Source: Sphingomonas morindae | GTDB lineage: Bacteria > Pseudomonadota > Alphaproteobacteria > Sphingomonadales > Sphingomonadaceae | Assembly: GCF_023822065.1 (NCBI RefSeq) | Contig: NZ_CP084930.1 | Coordinates: forward strand, 2,558,001-2,622,000 | Reading direction: 5' to 3' | Length of the DNA: 64,000 bases | Shown here: positions 43,003-52,422 of the stretch, in pieces | Position numbering within the stretch: the first letter of the stretch is position 1 | Layout of the letters: every line of letters starts with the position of its first letter | Notes under the pieces: model-generated | Databases searched by the model: none | What the model saw: the letters and a program-made list of their open reading frames with translations, nothing else | What the model was told of the DNA's origin: nothing | Position numbers and translations under genes: made by a program

Positions 43003-43929
43003 GTGCTGCACATCGTCCATCATCCCGATTATGTCGCGCCCGCGCCGCCGGGCAGCGGCTTCCGCTTCGATAAGTATAGTCGGCTGATGGCCGCGCTGGA
43101 CGAGGCCGGCACCGGCTATGAGGTGCATGTGCCGGCGCCGATGCCGCGCGTTTGGCTCGAGGCGGTGCACGATCCCGACTATGTCGCCCAGGTGCTGGCG
43201 GCGGCGGTGCCGCCGGACAAGGCGCGCCGGATCGGTTTCCCCATCACCCCGCATATCGCGCGGCGCGCCACGCTGGCGCCGGGCGGCACCTGGCTCGCCG
43301 CGCTTCTGGCGCTGCGCCACGGCTATGCCGCCAACGGCGCGGGCGGCAGCCATCACGCCCTTTACGATACCGGCGCGGGCTATTGCGTGTTCAACGATCT
43401 CGCGCTCGCCGCCCACCGGCTGATCGCGGAGGGCCGCGTGCGGCGGGTGCTGATCGTCGATCTCGACGTCCACCAGGGCGACGGCACCGCCGCGCTCACC
43501 GCCGGGCGCGAGGACATCATCACCTTCTCCATGCACGCCGAGAAGAATTTCCCCGCGCGCAAGGCGCAGTCCGATCTCGATATCGGCCTGCCCGACGGGC
43601 TCGACGACGACGGCTATCTGGCGCGGCTGGAAGCGGCCTTGCCGCCTCTGCTCGACGCGGCCGTGCCCGATCTCATCCTGTACCAGGCCGGCGTCGATCC
43701 GCACGCGGCGGACCGGCTGGGGCGGCTGGCGCTCACCGATGCCGGGCTCGCGGCGCGCGATCGCCTGGTGGTGCGGACGGCGCGCGAACGCGGCGTGCCC
43801 GTCGCGAGCGCGCTGGGCGGCGGCTATGGCCAGGATGGCTGGGCGGTGGCGCGCCGCCACGCCGCCTCGATCCGCGCCTGCGCCGCCGCCAACGAGGCCT
43901 TCGGGAACGCGCGGCCGGGCGGCGCGTAG
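43003..43929 (+). CDS. histone deacetylase-like (AcuC/HDAC superfamily) deacetylase
   Basis: A 308-aa zinc-dependent deacetylase of the arginase/HDAC fold. It has the tandem His [17 protein letters not shown] (active-site His pair and Cys-V-F-N-D), [10 protein letters not shown] (metal-ligand Asp and His), [14 protein letters not shown] (metal Asp) and GGGYGQDG (a Tyr position near the catalytic one). Bacterial relatives deacetylate acetylpolyamines, acetyl-lysine on acetyl-CoA synthetase, or small acylamides; the substrate here is unknown. I chose the GTG at 43003 because GGAG lies 5 bases upstream; the preceding TTG at 43000 is too close. A photolyase gene begins 8 bases after its stop. Confidence 0.9.
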   Translation: MLHIVHHPDYVAPAPPGSGFRFDKYSRLMAALDEAGTGYEVHVPAPMPRVWLEAVHDPDYVAQVLAAAVPPDKARRIGFPITPHIARRATLAPGGTWLAALLALRHGYAANGAGGSHHALYDTGAGYCVFNDLALAAHRLIAEGRVRRVLIVDLDVHQGDGTAALTAGREDIITFSMHAEKNFPARKAQSDLDIGLPDGLDDDGYLARLEAALPPLLDAAVPDLILYQAGVDPHAADRLGRLALTDAGLAARDRLVVRTARERGVPVASALGGGYGQDGWAVARRHAASIRACAAANEAFGNARPGGA

Positions 43930-43936
43930 GAGGGCC

Positions 43937-45298
43937 ATGGCCGAACCCCAAATCGTCTGGCTGCGCCAGGATCTCCGCCTCGAAGACCAGGCCGCGCTTG
44001 CCGCCGCCGCCGAGGCGGGGCCGGTCGTCCCGGTCTATGTGCTGGATGACGACGCGCCAGGCGCCTGGGCGATGGGCGGCGCCTCGCGCTGGTGGCTGCA
44101 CCACAGCCTCGCCGCGCTCGACGCCGCGCTGCACGCGCGCGGCGCGCGGCTGATCCTGCGGCGCGGCGCGTGCGTGGACGTGCTTGCCGGCCTCGCCGAG
44201 GAACTGGGCACGCGCGCGATCCACGCGATCCGCCATTACGAACCCTGGTGGCAGGCGGCGGAGCAGGCGCTCGCCGAGCGGCTGGATCTTTGCCTGCACG
44301 ATGGCAACCAGCTGGCGCCGCCGGCCACCATCACCACCGGCGCGGGCAAGCCCTTCCGCATCTACACGCCCTTCTGGCGCGCGCTGCAGCAGCATATGCC
44401 GCCGCCCGCGCCGCTGCCGGCGCCCAGGACGCTCGCCGCCCCCGCGCGCTGGCCCAAGAGCGATCGCCTCGCCGCCTGGGCGCTTCTGCCGACCAAGCCG
44501 AACTGGGCCAAGGGGTTCGACTGGACGCCGGGCGAGGCGGCGGCGCACGAGGCGCTCGAGGCGTTCGTCGAGGCGGCGGGCGACTATGGCGAGCACCGCA
44601 ATCTGCCCGCCGAGCAGGGCACGTCGCGCCTTTCGCCGCACCTGCACTTTGGCGAGATCTCGCCCGCGCGCGTGTGGCACCAAGTGGCGAAGGCGCAGCG
44701 CGACGCCGGCACCTTTCTGGGCGAGCTGGGCTGGCGCGATTTCACCCAGGGCATCATCCGTCAATTTCCCGACTATGCGGACAAGAATGGCCGCCCCGCC
44801 TTTGATGCGCTGCCGTGGCGCAAGGCGCCCGCCGAGCTGCGCGCCTGGCAGCAGGGGCGAACCGGCTATCCCATCGTCGATGCCGGCATGCGCCAGCTCT
44901 GGACCCTGGGCTGGATGCACAACCGGGTGCGGATGATCACCGCCAGCTTCCTGGTGAAGCATCTGCTGATCGACTGGCGCGCCGGCGAGCGCTGGTTCTG
45001 GGATTGTCTGGTCGATGCCGACTACGGCAATAATTCCGTCAATTGGCAGTGGATCGCCGGCAGCGGCGTCGACGCCAACATGTTCAGCCGCATCATGGCG
45101 CCGCTCGGCCAGAGCGAGAAGTTCGCGGCCGGAGACTATATCCGCCGCTGGGTGCCCGAGCTGAAGGATCTGCCCGATGCGGCGATCCACGATCCCGATG
45201 CCCAAGGCTGCCGGCCCGCCGACTATCCCGCCAAGATCGTCGACCATCGCGAGGCCCGCGCGCGCGCGCTCGCCGCCTATCGTCGCGTCAAGGCGTGA
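43937..45298 (+). CDS. phr: deoxyribodipyrimidine photolyase, class I
   Basis: Light-driven, FAD-dependent repair of cyclobutane pyrimidine dimers. The 453-aa protein has the antenna-binding N-terminal domain (IVWLRQDLRLEDQAAL) and the helical FAD domain: GTSRLSPHLHFGEISPR-like segment, WRDFTQGI, TGYPIVDAGMRQLW, WMHNRVRMITASFLVKHL and DADYGNNSVNWQWIAGS. The NNSVNWQW signature points to class I CPD photolyase or a close cryptochrome. The start at 43937 has GGAGG about four bases upstream, which overlaps the end of the deacetylase gene. Its 3' end overlaps the convergent acetyltransferase by 11 bases. Confidence 0.94.
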   Translation: MAEPQIVWLRQDLRLEDQAALAAAAEAGPVVPVYVLDDDAPGAWAMGGASRWWLHHSLAALDAALHARGARLILRRGACVDVLAGLAEELGTRAIHAIRHYEPWWQAAEQALAERLDLCLHDGNQLAPPATITTGAGKPFRIYTPFWRALQQHMPPPAPLPAPRTLAAPARWPKSDRLAAWALLPTKPNWAKGFDWTPGEAAAHEALEAFVEAAGDYGEHRNLPAEQGTSRLSPHLHFGEISPARVWHQVAKAQRDAGTFLGELGWRDFTQGIIRQFPDYADKNGRPAFDALPWRKAPAELRAWQQGRTGYPIVDAGMRQLWTLGWMHNRVRMITASFLVKHLLIDWRAGERWFWDCLVDADYGNNSVNWQWIAGSGVDANMFSRIMAPLGQSEKFAAGDYIRRWVPELKDLPDAAIHDPDAQGCRPADYPAKIVDHREARARALAAYRRVKA

Positions 45299-45707
45299 GC
45301 GCGAGCCGGTAGCGGCACATCAGCCGATCGCCGCGTGCATGAAGGTCGCTGCCGGGCGGCGGCGTCACCATCGCCTCCAGCGCCGCGCCGGCGCGCTCGA
45401 GCGTGCGGCGCGAGGCGATATTGTCGGGGCGGCAGGTGATCCACAGGCTCTCCAGGCCCGCCGCGCGCGCGATCGGGACGAGCGCCTGCAGCGCGGCGCA
45501 GGCATGGCCCTGGCCGCGATGCGCTTCCGCCACCTCATAGCCGACCTGCCCGCCATAGCGGAGCAGAGGCTCCAGCGGCGCCAGCCGCAGCTGGATGGTG
45601 CCGACCGCCACGCCTTCGGCATCCAGAATATCGTAGATGCGCGCCGGCACGCGGCCGCGGCCGGGATCGGCGTCCGTGACGCGGGCGAGGCGCAGCGTCA
45701 CGGGCAT
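45288..45707 (-). CDS. GNAT-family acetyltransferase
   Basis: A 139-aa single-domain N-acetyltransferase. The core acetyl-CoA motif is EAHRGQGHACAAL (R/Q-x-x-G-x-A form), preceded by the strand GYEVAE and followed by ITCRPDNIASRRTLERAG, the N-A-x-S-x-x-x-x-E-x-x-G motif B typical of RimJ/RimL-like members. The substrate is unknown. It starts at 45707, 18 bases after the SDR gene stop on the same strand, and overlaps the convergent photolyase by 11 bases. Confidence 0.85.
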   Translation of the reverse strand: MPVTLRLARVTDADPGRGRVPARIYDILDAEGVAVGTIQLRLAPLEPLLRYGGQVGYEVAEAHRGQGHACAALQALVPIARAAGLESLWITCRPDNIASRRTLERAGAALEAMVTPPPGSDLHARGDRLMCRYRLALTP

Positions 45708-45724
45708 CGCGCGCAGAAGTCCGG

Positions 45725-46438
45725 TCAGGCCTCGACGCGGATGCGGTGGCCGGTCTCGAAATCGGTGTCGAGCAGCCGCACGATCGCCGCCGCCACGGCG
45801 GCCGGCGGCTTGATCGTCTTGGGATCCTCGCCCGGGAAGGCGGCGGCGCGCATCCGCGTCGCGGTGGCGCCGGGATCGACGATCGCGACGCGGATCGGCG
45901 CGATATTGGCGACCTCGTCCGCGTAGCTCAGCACCAGCGTCTCGAGCGCCGCCTTGGAGGCGCCATAGGCGCCCCAATAGGCGCGCGGCCGCGCGCCGAC
46001 GCTCGAGGTGAGCGCGATCACCCGCGCCGCCGGCGACGCCTTGAGCAGCCGGTCGAAATTGGCCAGCAGCGCTTGGTTGGCGAGCAGGTTGAGCGTGAGC
46101 AGCCGGTTGAATTCCTGGCCGTCGATCGCCGTGACCGGGGTGAGCGTGCCGAGCGTGCCGGCGTTGAGCACGAGAATGTCCAGCGCCGGCCAGCGCTGGC
46201 CGATCGCCTCGGCGAGGCGCGCGATCGAGTCGCCTTCCACCAGGTCGAGCGGGGCGATGGTCGCGGTGCCGCCCGCCTCGTGGATGCGCGCCTCGACTTC
46301 CTCCAGCCCGCCGGCGGTGCGGCCGGTGAGCACGACATGGGCGCCGGCGGCGGCCAGCGCCTCGGCGGTGGCGGCACCGATGCCCCGGCTCGCGCCCGTG
46401 ACGAGCGCGAGCCGGCCGGCGAACAGCGGATCGGCCAT
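45725..46438 (-). CDS. short-chain dehydrogenase/reductase
   Basis: A 237-aa classical SDR. The cofactor motif is TGASRGIG (about 14-21), then LVLNAGT, the catalytic Ser in SSVGARPRAYWGAYGASK with Tyr and Lys in YGASK, and VDPGATATRM after the active site. It resembles the YciK-type group often found beside purF in Alphaproteobacteria. It lies 8 bases after purF on the same strand, so it is likely co-transcribed; the physiological substrate is unknown. Confidence 0.9.
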   Translation of the reverse strand: MADPLFAGRLALVTGASRGIGAATAEALAAAGAHVVLTGRTAGGLEEVEARIHEAGGTATIAPLDLVEGDSIARLAEAIGQRWPALDILVLNAGTLGTLTPVTAIDGQEFNRLLTLNLLANQALLANFDRLLKASPAARVIALTSSVGARPRAYWGAYGASKAALETLVLSYADEVANIAPIRVAIVDPGATATRMRAAAFPGEDPKTIKPPAAVAAAIVRLLDTDFETGHRIRVEA

Positions 46439-46446
46439 GGCGGGGC

Positions 46447-47904
46447 TCAGGCGGCGCGCTCGCCGAGCAGCGAAAGCTGATCGGCCGGGGCGACTTCCTC
46501 CTGATCGGTCAGGTGGGTCGGATAGTCGCCGGTGAAGCAGGCGTCGCAATGCTGCGGCCGCTCGGCATCGCGGCTTTCCTCGCCCAGCGCGCGGTACAAC
46601 CCGTCGATCGACAGGAAGGCCAGGCTATCGACCTTGATGTAATCGGCCATTTCCGCGACCGACATCTGCGCCGCCAGCAGCTTGGCGCGCTCGGGCGTGT
46701 CCACCCCGTAGAAGCAGCTGTGCCGCGTCGGCGGCGAGGCGATGCGCATATGCACCTCGCGCGCGCCGGCATCGCGCAGCATCTGCACGATCTTGAGGCT
46801 GGTCGTCCCGCGGACGATCGAATCGTCGATCAGCACCAGCCGCTTGCCGTCGATCAGCGCGCGATTGGCATTGTGCTTCAGCTTCACGCCGAGATGGCGG
46901 ATGCCGTCGCCGGGCTGGATGAAGGTGCGGCCCACATAATGCGAGCGAATGATCCCCAGCTCGAACGGCAGGCCGCTCTGCTGCGCATAGCCGATCGCCG
47001 CCGGCGTGCCCGAATCGGGGACGGGGATGACATAATCGGCATCCACGGGGTTCTCGGCCGCAAGCTCGGCGCCGATCCGCTTGCGCACGGAATAGACGCT
47101 GGTCCCGTCGACGATCGAATCGGGGCGCGAGAAATAGACATGCTCGAAGATGCAGGGGCGCGGCGGCACCGGTGCGAAGGGGCGGTGCGAGCGCAGCCCC
47201 TTTTCCGAGACGATCACGATCTCGCCGGGCTCGACCGAGCGGATGAAGCTGGCGCCCACCATATCGAGCGCGACCGTTTCCGACGCGAAGATATAGGCAT
47301 CGCCCACCCGGCCCATGACGAGCGGGCGGATGCCGAGCGGATCGCGGCAGGCGATCATGCCCTCGGGCGTCAGGCAGACCAGGCTGTAGGCGCCCTCGAT
47401 CTGCTTGAGCGCATCGATGAAGCGATCGAGCAGCGTGCGATAGGCGGAGGTGGCGACGAGGTGGATGATGACCTCGGTGTCGCTGGTCGACTGGAAGATG
47501 GCGCCCCGCCGCACGAGCTGGCGCCGCAGGTGCATGGCGTTGGAGATGTTGCCGTTATGCGCCACGGCAAAGCCGCCCGAGACAAGCTCGGCGAAGAGCG
47601 GCTGGACGTTGCGCAGCGCGGTGTCGCCGGTGGTGGCGTAGCGGACATGGCCGCAGGCGACGCGGCCCGGCAGGCGGCGGATCACATCGTCGCGATCGAA
47701 ATTGCCGGCGACATGGCCCATCGCGCGCTGCGTGTGGAACTGGTGCCCGTCCCAGCTGGAGATGCCCGCCGCTTCCTGCCCGCGATGCTGGAGCGCATGC
47801 AGGCCGAGCGCCACCACGGCCGCCGCCGTATCGCCGCCCCAGATGCCGAACACGCCGCACTCCTCGCGCAGCTTGTCATCGTCGAAAGGATGGGTTGTCA
47901 GCAT
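46447..47904 (-). CDS. purF: amidophosphoribosyltransferase
   Basis: First committed step of purine synthesis: PRPP plus glutamine gives phosphoribosylamine. The 485-aa precursor has an 15-residue propeptide ending in REE; the N-terminal nucleophile Cys16 (ECGVFGIWG) is exposed by self-processing, as in the Bacillus-type enzyme. Glutaminase features: CGHVRYATTGD, AHNGNISN; PRTase loop: VLIDDSIVRGTTS. C-terminal cysteines in the SCFYGVD and HCDACFTGDYP segments fit the Fe-S cluster type of PurF. The ATG is at 47904. purN and purM lie 15 kb away, so purine genes are scattered. Confidence 0.96.
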   Translation of the reverse strand: MLTTHPFDDDKLREECGVFGIWGGDTAAAVVALGLHALQHRGQEAAGISSWDGHQFHTQRAMGHVAGNFDRDDVIRRLPGRVACGHVRYATTGDTALRNVQPLFAELVSGGFAVAHNGNISNAMHLRRQLVRRGAIFQSTSDTEVIIHLVATSAYRTLLDRFIDALKQIEGAYSLVCLTPEGMIACRDPLGIRPLVMGRVGDAYIFASETVALDMVGASFIRSVEPGEIVIVSEKGLRSHRPFAPVPPRPCIFEHVYFSRPDSIVDGTSVYSVRKRIGAELAAENPVDADYVIPVPDSGTPAAIGYAQQSGLPFELGIIRSHYVGRTFIQPGDGIRHLGVKLKHNANRALIDGKRLVLIDDSIVRGTTSLKIVQMLRDAGAREVHMRIASPPTRHSCFYGVDTPERAKLLAAQMSVAEMADYIKVDSLAFLSIDGLYRALGEESRDAERPQHCDACFTGDYPTHLTDQEEVAPADQLSLLGERAA

Positions 47905-48000
47905 GGCGGCTCCGGTGGGCGATGGGCAGCGGGAACGGCCGGGCATATAGGGCGCGACCGCGCGCTTGTCGCCCCCTCTCTATGACGATAGCGAGACACT

Positions 48001-48393
48001 ATGGACGCCACCGCCGAGACCAGCACCCGCCTGACCCCGCGCTACGATGCGCACGGGCTCGTCACCGCCGTCGCCACCGACGCGCGCACCGGCGAGGTGT
48101 TGATGCTCGCCCATATGAACGAAACGGCGCTGGCGGCGACGCTGGCGAGCGGCGAGGCGCATTTCTGGTCCCGTTCGCGCGCGCGGCTGTGGAAGAAGGG
48201 CGAGACATCGGGCCATGTGCTGCGGGTGCGCGAGGCGCGGGTGGATTGCGACCAGGACGCGATCTGGCTCATCGTCGAGCCCGCTGGTCCGGCGTGCCAC
48301 ACCGGCGCGCGCAGCTGCTTCTACCGGCGCATCGCGGAGGACGGCACGCTCGTCGCCGGCGATCCGATTGCGGTTGACGTAAGCGGAAGGTAG
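48001..48393 (+). CDS. hisI: phosphoribosyl-AMP cyclohydrolase
   Basis: Third step of histidine synthesis. The 130-aa protein is the stand-alone HisI domain, without a fused HisE. It has [12 protein letters not shown], the W-K-K-G-E-T-S-G-H motif, VDCDQDAIW with the Asp-rich Mg site and the zinc cysteines (one here, two in [11 protein letters not shown]). The start at 48001 diverges from purF across 96 bases. The other his genes are not in the window. Confidence 0.95.
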   Translation: MDATAETSTRLTPRYDAHGLVTAVATDARTGEVLMLAHMNETALAATLASGEAHFWSRSRARLWKKGETSGHVLRVREARVDCDQDAIWLIVEPAGPACHTGARSCFYRRIAEDGTLVAGDPIAVDVSGR

Positions 48394-48403
48394 AAGCCGG
48401 AGC

Positions 48404-48820
48404 ATGTCCAACGGCGCCATGCTCGACACTCCCGATGCGCGGAATCGCGACCATTATTCGATCGGCGATCTCGCCGAGGAATTCGGCGTCACCCCGCGCG
48501 CCCTGCGCTTCTACGAGGATGAGGCGCTGCTCACCCCGCAGCGCGTGGGGCAGATGCGCATCTATTCGCGCCGGGATCGTGCGCGCTTGGCCTGGATCCT
48601 GCGCGCCAAGCGCGTCGGCTTCAGCCTCGCCGATGTGCGCGAGATGATCGACCTTTATGACGTCGGCGACGGGCGGCGGGCGCAGCGGCGCGTCACGATC
48701 GACAAATGCACCGCGCGCATCGCCCAGCTGCGCCAGCAACGCGACGATCTCGACGCGGCGATCGCCGAGCTGACCGAGTTCGTCGCGCGGGTCCAGGCGG
48801 CGGACGCCGAGGCGGGCTGA
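48404..48820 (+). CDS. MerR-family transcriptional regulator
   Basis: A 138-aa one-component regulator: N-terminal winged HTH (YSIGDLAEEFGVTPRALRFYE, about 18-38, and GQMRIYSRRDRARL), then the dimerisation coiled coil (RIAQLRQQRDDLDAAIAELT). The sequence resembles the LiuR/acyl-CoA-catabolism group, which controls branched-chain or fatty acid breakdown; that sub-assignment is uncertain and no target operon is adjacent. There is no cysteine cluster of metal-sensing type. CGGAG lies three bases before the ATG. hisI ends 10 bases upstream. Confidence 0.85.
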   Translation: MSNGAMLDTPDARNRDHYSIGDLAEEFGVTPRALRFYEDEALLTPQRVGQMRIYSRRDRARLAWILRAKRVGFSLADVREMIDLYDVGDGRRAQRRVTIDKCTARIAQLRQQRDDLDAAIAELTEFVARVQAADAEAG

Positions 48821-48850
48821 AAAGCCCCGCGCCGGCGCCGCCTTCAGGCG

Positions 48851-49177
48851 TCAGCGACGGTGGCGATCATGCGCCTGCGCCGCCACCGCGGCGGACAGCG
48901 CATCATAGCGGCGATCCAGATCGGCGCGCTCGCGCGGGGAAAGGCCGCCCGAGCGGCGATAATCGCGCTCCAGCCGCGTCAGCCGCACGAAGCGCGCCCG
49001 CAACTGGCCCGCTTCCGCGCGGGTCAGTGCGCCGGTGCGCACGCCCTGGTCGATCCGCCGGTCGATCTGCGCCTGGCGCGCGGCGAGCGGACGCCACGGC
49101 GCGGCCTCGACGGCGGCGACGGGCAAGGTGGTGGCGACGCTGGCCGCCATGGCGAAGGCGAGGATCGAACGCATCAT
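48851..49177 (-). CDS. small exported basic protein
   Basis: A 108-aa protein with a signal peptide (LAFAMAASVATTLPVAAVEA, cleavage near residue 26) followed by a charged, helical mature part rich in Arg (QIDRRIDQGVRTGALTRAEAGQLRARF). This helix-turn-helix pattern recurs in small periplasmic proteins of sphingomonads; I do not recognise a named family. GGGAG lies six bases before the first of two tandem ATGs. It lies between MerR (convergent, 30 bases) and cysK (upstream, 98 bases, with a hairpin between). Confidence 0.8.
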   Translation of the reverse strand: MMRSILAFAMAASVATTLPVAAVEAAPWRPLAARQAQIDRRIDQGVRTGALTRAEAGQLRARFVRLTRLERDYRRSGGLSPRERADLDRRYDALSAAVAAQAHDRHRR

Positions 49178-49226
49178 GCTAACTCCCTTGAAGCGAGCCG
49201 CGATGATGGCGCCTTTCGGCTGAGCC

Positions 49227-49261
49227 GGGGCTGAGCGGCGCGTTGTCCGCCGTTCAGCCCC
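49227..49261 (-). terminator. hairpin downstream of cysK
   Basis: A 14-bp inverted repeat (49227-49240 with 49248-49261) with one G-U-type mismatch and a 7-base loop lies 15 bases after the cysK stop and before the small exported protein gene. The stem is very GC-rich but no U run follows, so it may act as an intrinsic terminator or an mRNA-end stabiliser. Confidence 0.5.
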
Positions 49262-49275
49262 GCTCCGGCTTGGGT

Positions 49276-50196
49276 TCAGGCCTCGGGAAGGAAGTCCGGC
49301 ACCGAGAGATACCGCTCGCCCGTGTCGTAATTGAAGCCGAGAATGCGCGCGCCGGCGCCGAGTTCGGCCGCTTTCTGGCTGATTGCGGCCAGAGTCGCGC
49401 CCGAGGAGATGCCAACCAGCACGCCTTCCTCGCGCGCCGAGCGCAGCGCGAACGCCTTGGCATCGGCGGGCTCGACCTGGATCACGCCATCCAGCAGCTG
49501 GGTGTGGAGATTGGCGGGGACGAAGCCGGCGCCGATCCCCTGGATCGGGTGCGGCCCGGGCTGGCCGCCCGAGATCACCGGCGAGAGGGTGGGCTCCACG
49601 GCGAACACCTTGAGGCCCGGCCATTCGCGCTTCAGCACCTCGGCGGCGCCGGTGATATGGCCGCCGGTGCCCACGCCGGTGATCAGCGCATCGATCGGCG
49701 TGTCGGCGAAATCGGCGAGGATCTCGCGCGCGGTGGTGCGGACATGCACGTCGACATTGGCGGGATTCTCGAATTGCTGGGGGATCCACGCGCCGGGCGT
49801 GCCGGCGGCGAGTTCCTGCGCCCGCTCGATCGCGCCCTTCATGCCCTTCTCGCGCGGGGTGAGATCGAAGGTGGCGCCATAGGCGAGCATCAGCCGGCGC
49901 CGTTCCAGCGACATGCTCTCGGGCATCACCAGGATCAGCTTATAGCCCTTGACCGCCGCGACCATGGCGAGGCCGATGCCGGTATTGCCGCTGGTCGGCT
50001 CGATGATGGTCCCGCCCGGGGCGAGCTGGCCGTCGCGCTCGGCGGCCTCGATCATCGCCAGCGCGATGCGATCCTTGATCGACCCGCCGGGATTGCCGCG
50101 CTCGGACTTGATCCACACGTCGTGGTCGGGGAAGAGGCGCTGGAAGCGGATGTGCGGCGTGGCGCCGATCGTCTCCAAGATGCTGGCGGCTTTCAT
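49276..50196 (-). CDS. cysK: cysteine synthase A
   Basis: PLP enzyme joining O-acetylserine and sulfide to make cysteine. The 306-aa protein has [12 protein letters not shown] (PLP lysine), the [14 protein letters not shown] asparagine loop, [10 protein letters not shown] phosphate loop and the ISSGATLAA Ser near the end. The ATG at 50196 overlaps the MFS gene stop (ATGA), with GGAGAAAG in the end of that gene as its ribosome site. This exporter-cysK pair could link cysteine synthesis and efflux, but the exporter's substrate is unknown. Confidence 0.95.
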   Translation of the reverse strand: MKAASILETIGATPHIRFQRLFPDHDVWIKSERGNPGGSIKDRIALAMIEAAERDGQLAPGGTIIEPTSGNTGIGLAMVAAVKGYKLILVMPESMSLERRRLMLAYGATFDLTPREKGMKGAIERAQELAAGTPGAWIPQQFENPANVDVHVRTTAREILADFADTPIDALITGVGTGGHITGAAEVLKREWPGLKVFAVEPTLSPVISGGQPGPHPIQGIGAGFVPANLHTQLLDGVIQVEPADAKAFALRSAREEGVLVGISSGATLAAISQKAAELGAGARILGFNYDTGERYLSVPDFLPEA

Positions 50197-51470
50197 GCGG
50201 CTTTCTCCTTGAGATCATATTCATCGAGGCGGGGTGGCGGCGTGAAATCGCGGGCCTTGCGGATCTCGGGGAACCAGCGGCTCCACAGCAGCGCCACCAG
50301 AATGGCGCCGATGCCCCCCGCCACCACCGCCGGCACCGGGCCGATCAGCGCGGCGAGAAAGCCCGATTCGGCCTCGCCCAGCTCATTGGAGCCGGAGATG
50401 AAGAGCGACGAGACCGCGCCGACCCGGCCGCGCATCGCGTCCGGCGTCCAGAGCTGGATCAGCGATTGGCGGACATAGACCGACACCATGTCGGCCGCGC
50501 CGAGCAAGGCGAGGCAGGCGAGCGAGAGCGGCATCGACCGCGACAGGCCGAAACCGACCGTCGCCATTCCGAACACGGCGACCGCGCCGAGCAGCTTCAC
50601 GCCGACATCGCGGCGCAGCGGCCGCAGCGTGAAGAGCAGCGCGGTGAGCGCCGAGCCGAGCGCGGGGGCGGCGCGCAGATCGCCGAGGCCGGCGGCGTTC
50701 ACATGCAGCACGTCGCGCGCATAGACGGGCAGCATCGCCGTCGCCCCGCCCAGCAGCACGGCGAAGAGATCCAGCGAGATGGCGCCGAGCACCAGCCGGT
50801 TGCGGCGCACATAGTGCAGCCCCTCCACCATCTGCGCCCAAGGGTTGACGCCGGCGGCGCGGGCGCGCGGCGGCAGCGGCCGCAGCCCCAACAGGCACAG
50901 CAGCGTGCCGCTGAACAGCGCGGTCGACACGGCATAGGGCACCCAATCCGCCAGCGCATAGAGATAGCCGCCGAGCGCCGGGCCCACCACCGATCCGCCC
51001 TGCCACGCGATCGAACCCAGCGCGATCGCGGTCGGCAGCGTGGCGGCGGGCACCAGATTGGGCGCGAGCGCGCCGAGCGCGGGCCCGGCGAAGGCGCGCG
51101 CCACGCCGAGCAGCGCCGCGATGGCGAAGAGCGCCGGCAGGGTGGTGCTGTGGTGCCACGCCATGAGCCCGAGCGTCGCGGCGCAGCCGATCTCGAGCAG
51201 CGCGGTGGCGCGCGCGATCCAGCGCCGGTCGACGCGATCGGCCGTCCAGCCGGTGACGAGGGTGAGCAGCAGCAGCGGCAGGAACTGGGCCACGCCGATC
51301 CAGCCCAGCTGGAAGGCGGCGCGCTCCACGCCCATCGTCCGCCGGGCGATGTCATAGGCCTGCCAGCCGATGACGATCACCATGCAGAGCGAGGCGATCG
51401 TCGACATCAGCCGGCCCGCCCAATAGAGCCTGTAATCGCGGTAGAAGAAGGGGTGGCGCGCCGTTTCCAT
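50193..51470 (-). CDS. MFS transporter, EntS-like (PF05977 type)
   Basis: A 425-aa, 12-helix MFS protein. It opens [16 protein letters not shown], the F-R-x-x-W motif of the EntS/enterobactin-exporter group; motif A is [14 protein letters not shown]; the [18 protein letters not shown] segment is also typical. Its export substrate is unknown; siderophore export would be speculation because no siderophore gene is near. It is translationally coupled to cysK (4-base overlap), which may hint at a sulfur compound. The start at 51470 begins the standard N-terminus. Confidence 0.86.
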   Translation of the reverse strand: METARHPFFYRDYRLYWAGRLMSTIASLCMVIVIGWQAYDIARRTMGVERAAFQLGWIGVAQFLPLLLLTLVTGWTADRVDRRWIARATALLEIGCAATLGLMAWHHSTTLPALFAIAALLGVARAFAGPALGALAPNLVPAATLPTAIALGSIAWQGGSVVGPALGGYLYALADWVPYAVSTALFSGTLLCLLGLRPLPPRARAAGVNPWAQMVEGLHYVRRNRLVLGAISLDLFAVLLGGATAMLPVYARDVLHVNAAGLGDLRAAPALGSALTALLFTLRPLRRDVGVKLLGAVAVFGMATVGFGLSRSMPLSLACLALLGAADMVSVYVRQSLIQLWTPDAMRGRVGAVSSLFISGSNELGEAESGFLAALIGPVPAVVAGGIGAILVALLWSRWFPEIRKARDFTPPPRLDEYDLKEKAA

Positions 51471-51540
51471 GCTGTGATCCTTAAGCGTGCCACGCCCTTG
51501 CGGGCAACCGCATCCGTCTATCGGGCGGCCTAGCCGCGCT

Positions 51541-52359
51541 TCAGGCGAGGAAGGCGATCAGATCCTGCGCGATCGCCTCCTTGTGCGTGGCGGGCAGGCC
51601 GTGCGGGCCGCCTTCCACCTCCACCAGCTGGGCATGGGGCAGGATGCGCGCGACGCGGCGGGCGGTGATGTCGATCGGCACGGTCTCGTCGGCGGTGCCA
51701 TGCACGATCAGCGTCGGCACCGTCACCGCCGCCAGATCGGGCGCGAAATCGGTGCGGCCCCAGGCATCGACGCAGGCGAGCGTCGGGCGCAGCCCGGCCT
51801 GCATCGCCATCGCCACCGACCAGGCGATCACCTCCTTGCTCACCGGGCTGGACAAGAGGCCGGCGCCGTAGAAGCCGGGGAAGAAGTCCGCCAGGAATTT
51901 GGGCCGGTCCTTCAGCAGCCCCGCCTTGATGCCCTCGAACAGCGCGGCGTCGGCGCCATCGGGGTTTGAGGCGGATTTGAGCAGGCCCGGTACCACCGAG
52001 GCGATCAGCGCCACCCGGCTCACCCGGGCGCCGCCGTGGCGACTCATATAGCGCACCACCTCGCCGCCGCCCATCGAGAAGCCGACGAGCGCGGCGTCCT
52101 CGACCCCGGTCGCCTCGATCACGGCGGCGAGATCGTCGGCGAGGCGATCATAGTCATAGCCGTCCCAGGGCTGATCGGAACGGCCGAAGCCGCGGCGATC
52201 ATAGGCGATGACGCGGTGCCCCGCCTCGACCAGCGCATGACCGATATCGTCCCAGCTGTCCGCCTGAAGCGGCCAGCCATGGATGAGGATGACGGGCCGG
52301 CCCGTGCCCCAATCCTTATAGTAGAGCGAGACGCCGTCCTCGACAGTGATGCGCGGCAT
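51541..52359 (-). CDS. alpha/beta hydrolase, cofactor-free haloperoxidase/arylesterase type
   Basis: A 272-aa cytoplasmic hydrolase. It has the oxyanion HGWPLQADSW, the nucleophile elbow GFSMGG, the acid in HGTADETVP and the His in GGPHGLP, all typical of the non-heme chloroperoxidase/aryl esterase family. The YDRRGFGRSDQPW strand is the family hallmark. It stands alone between the exporter gene and uvrD; the substrate is unknown. The longest available ATG matches the family N-terminus. Confidence 0.9.
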   Translation of the reverse strand: MPRITVEDGVSLYYKDWGTGRPVILIHGWPLQADSWDDIGHALVEAGHRVIAYDRRGFGRSDQPWDGYDYDRLADDLAAVIEATGVEDAALVGFSMGGGEVVRYMSRHGGARVSRVALIASVVPGLLKSASNPDGADAALFEGIKAGLLKDRPKFLADFFPGFYGAGLLSSPVSKEVIAWSVAMAMQAGLRPTLACVDAWGRTDFAPDLAAVTVPTLIVHGTADETVPIDITARRVARILPHAQLVEVEGGPHGLPATHKEAIAQDLIAFLA

Positions 52360-52422
52360 GATGATCTCCTGGCGATTGCGGGCGCTGAACGCGCCGGCGG
52401 CGCGGAGGTTCGGCGGCCGGCG

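Noticed and set aside
48811-48831. Hairpin with GAAA loop at the end of the MerR gene
   Set aside because: The stem is 7 bp with a bulge and overlaps the coding end; too weak to call a terminator.
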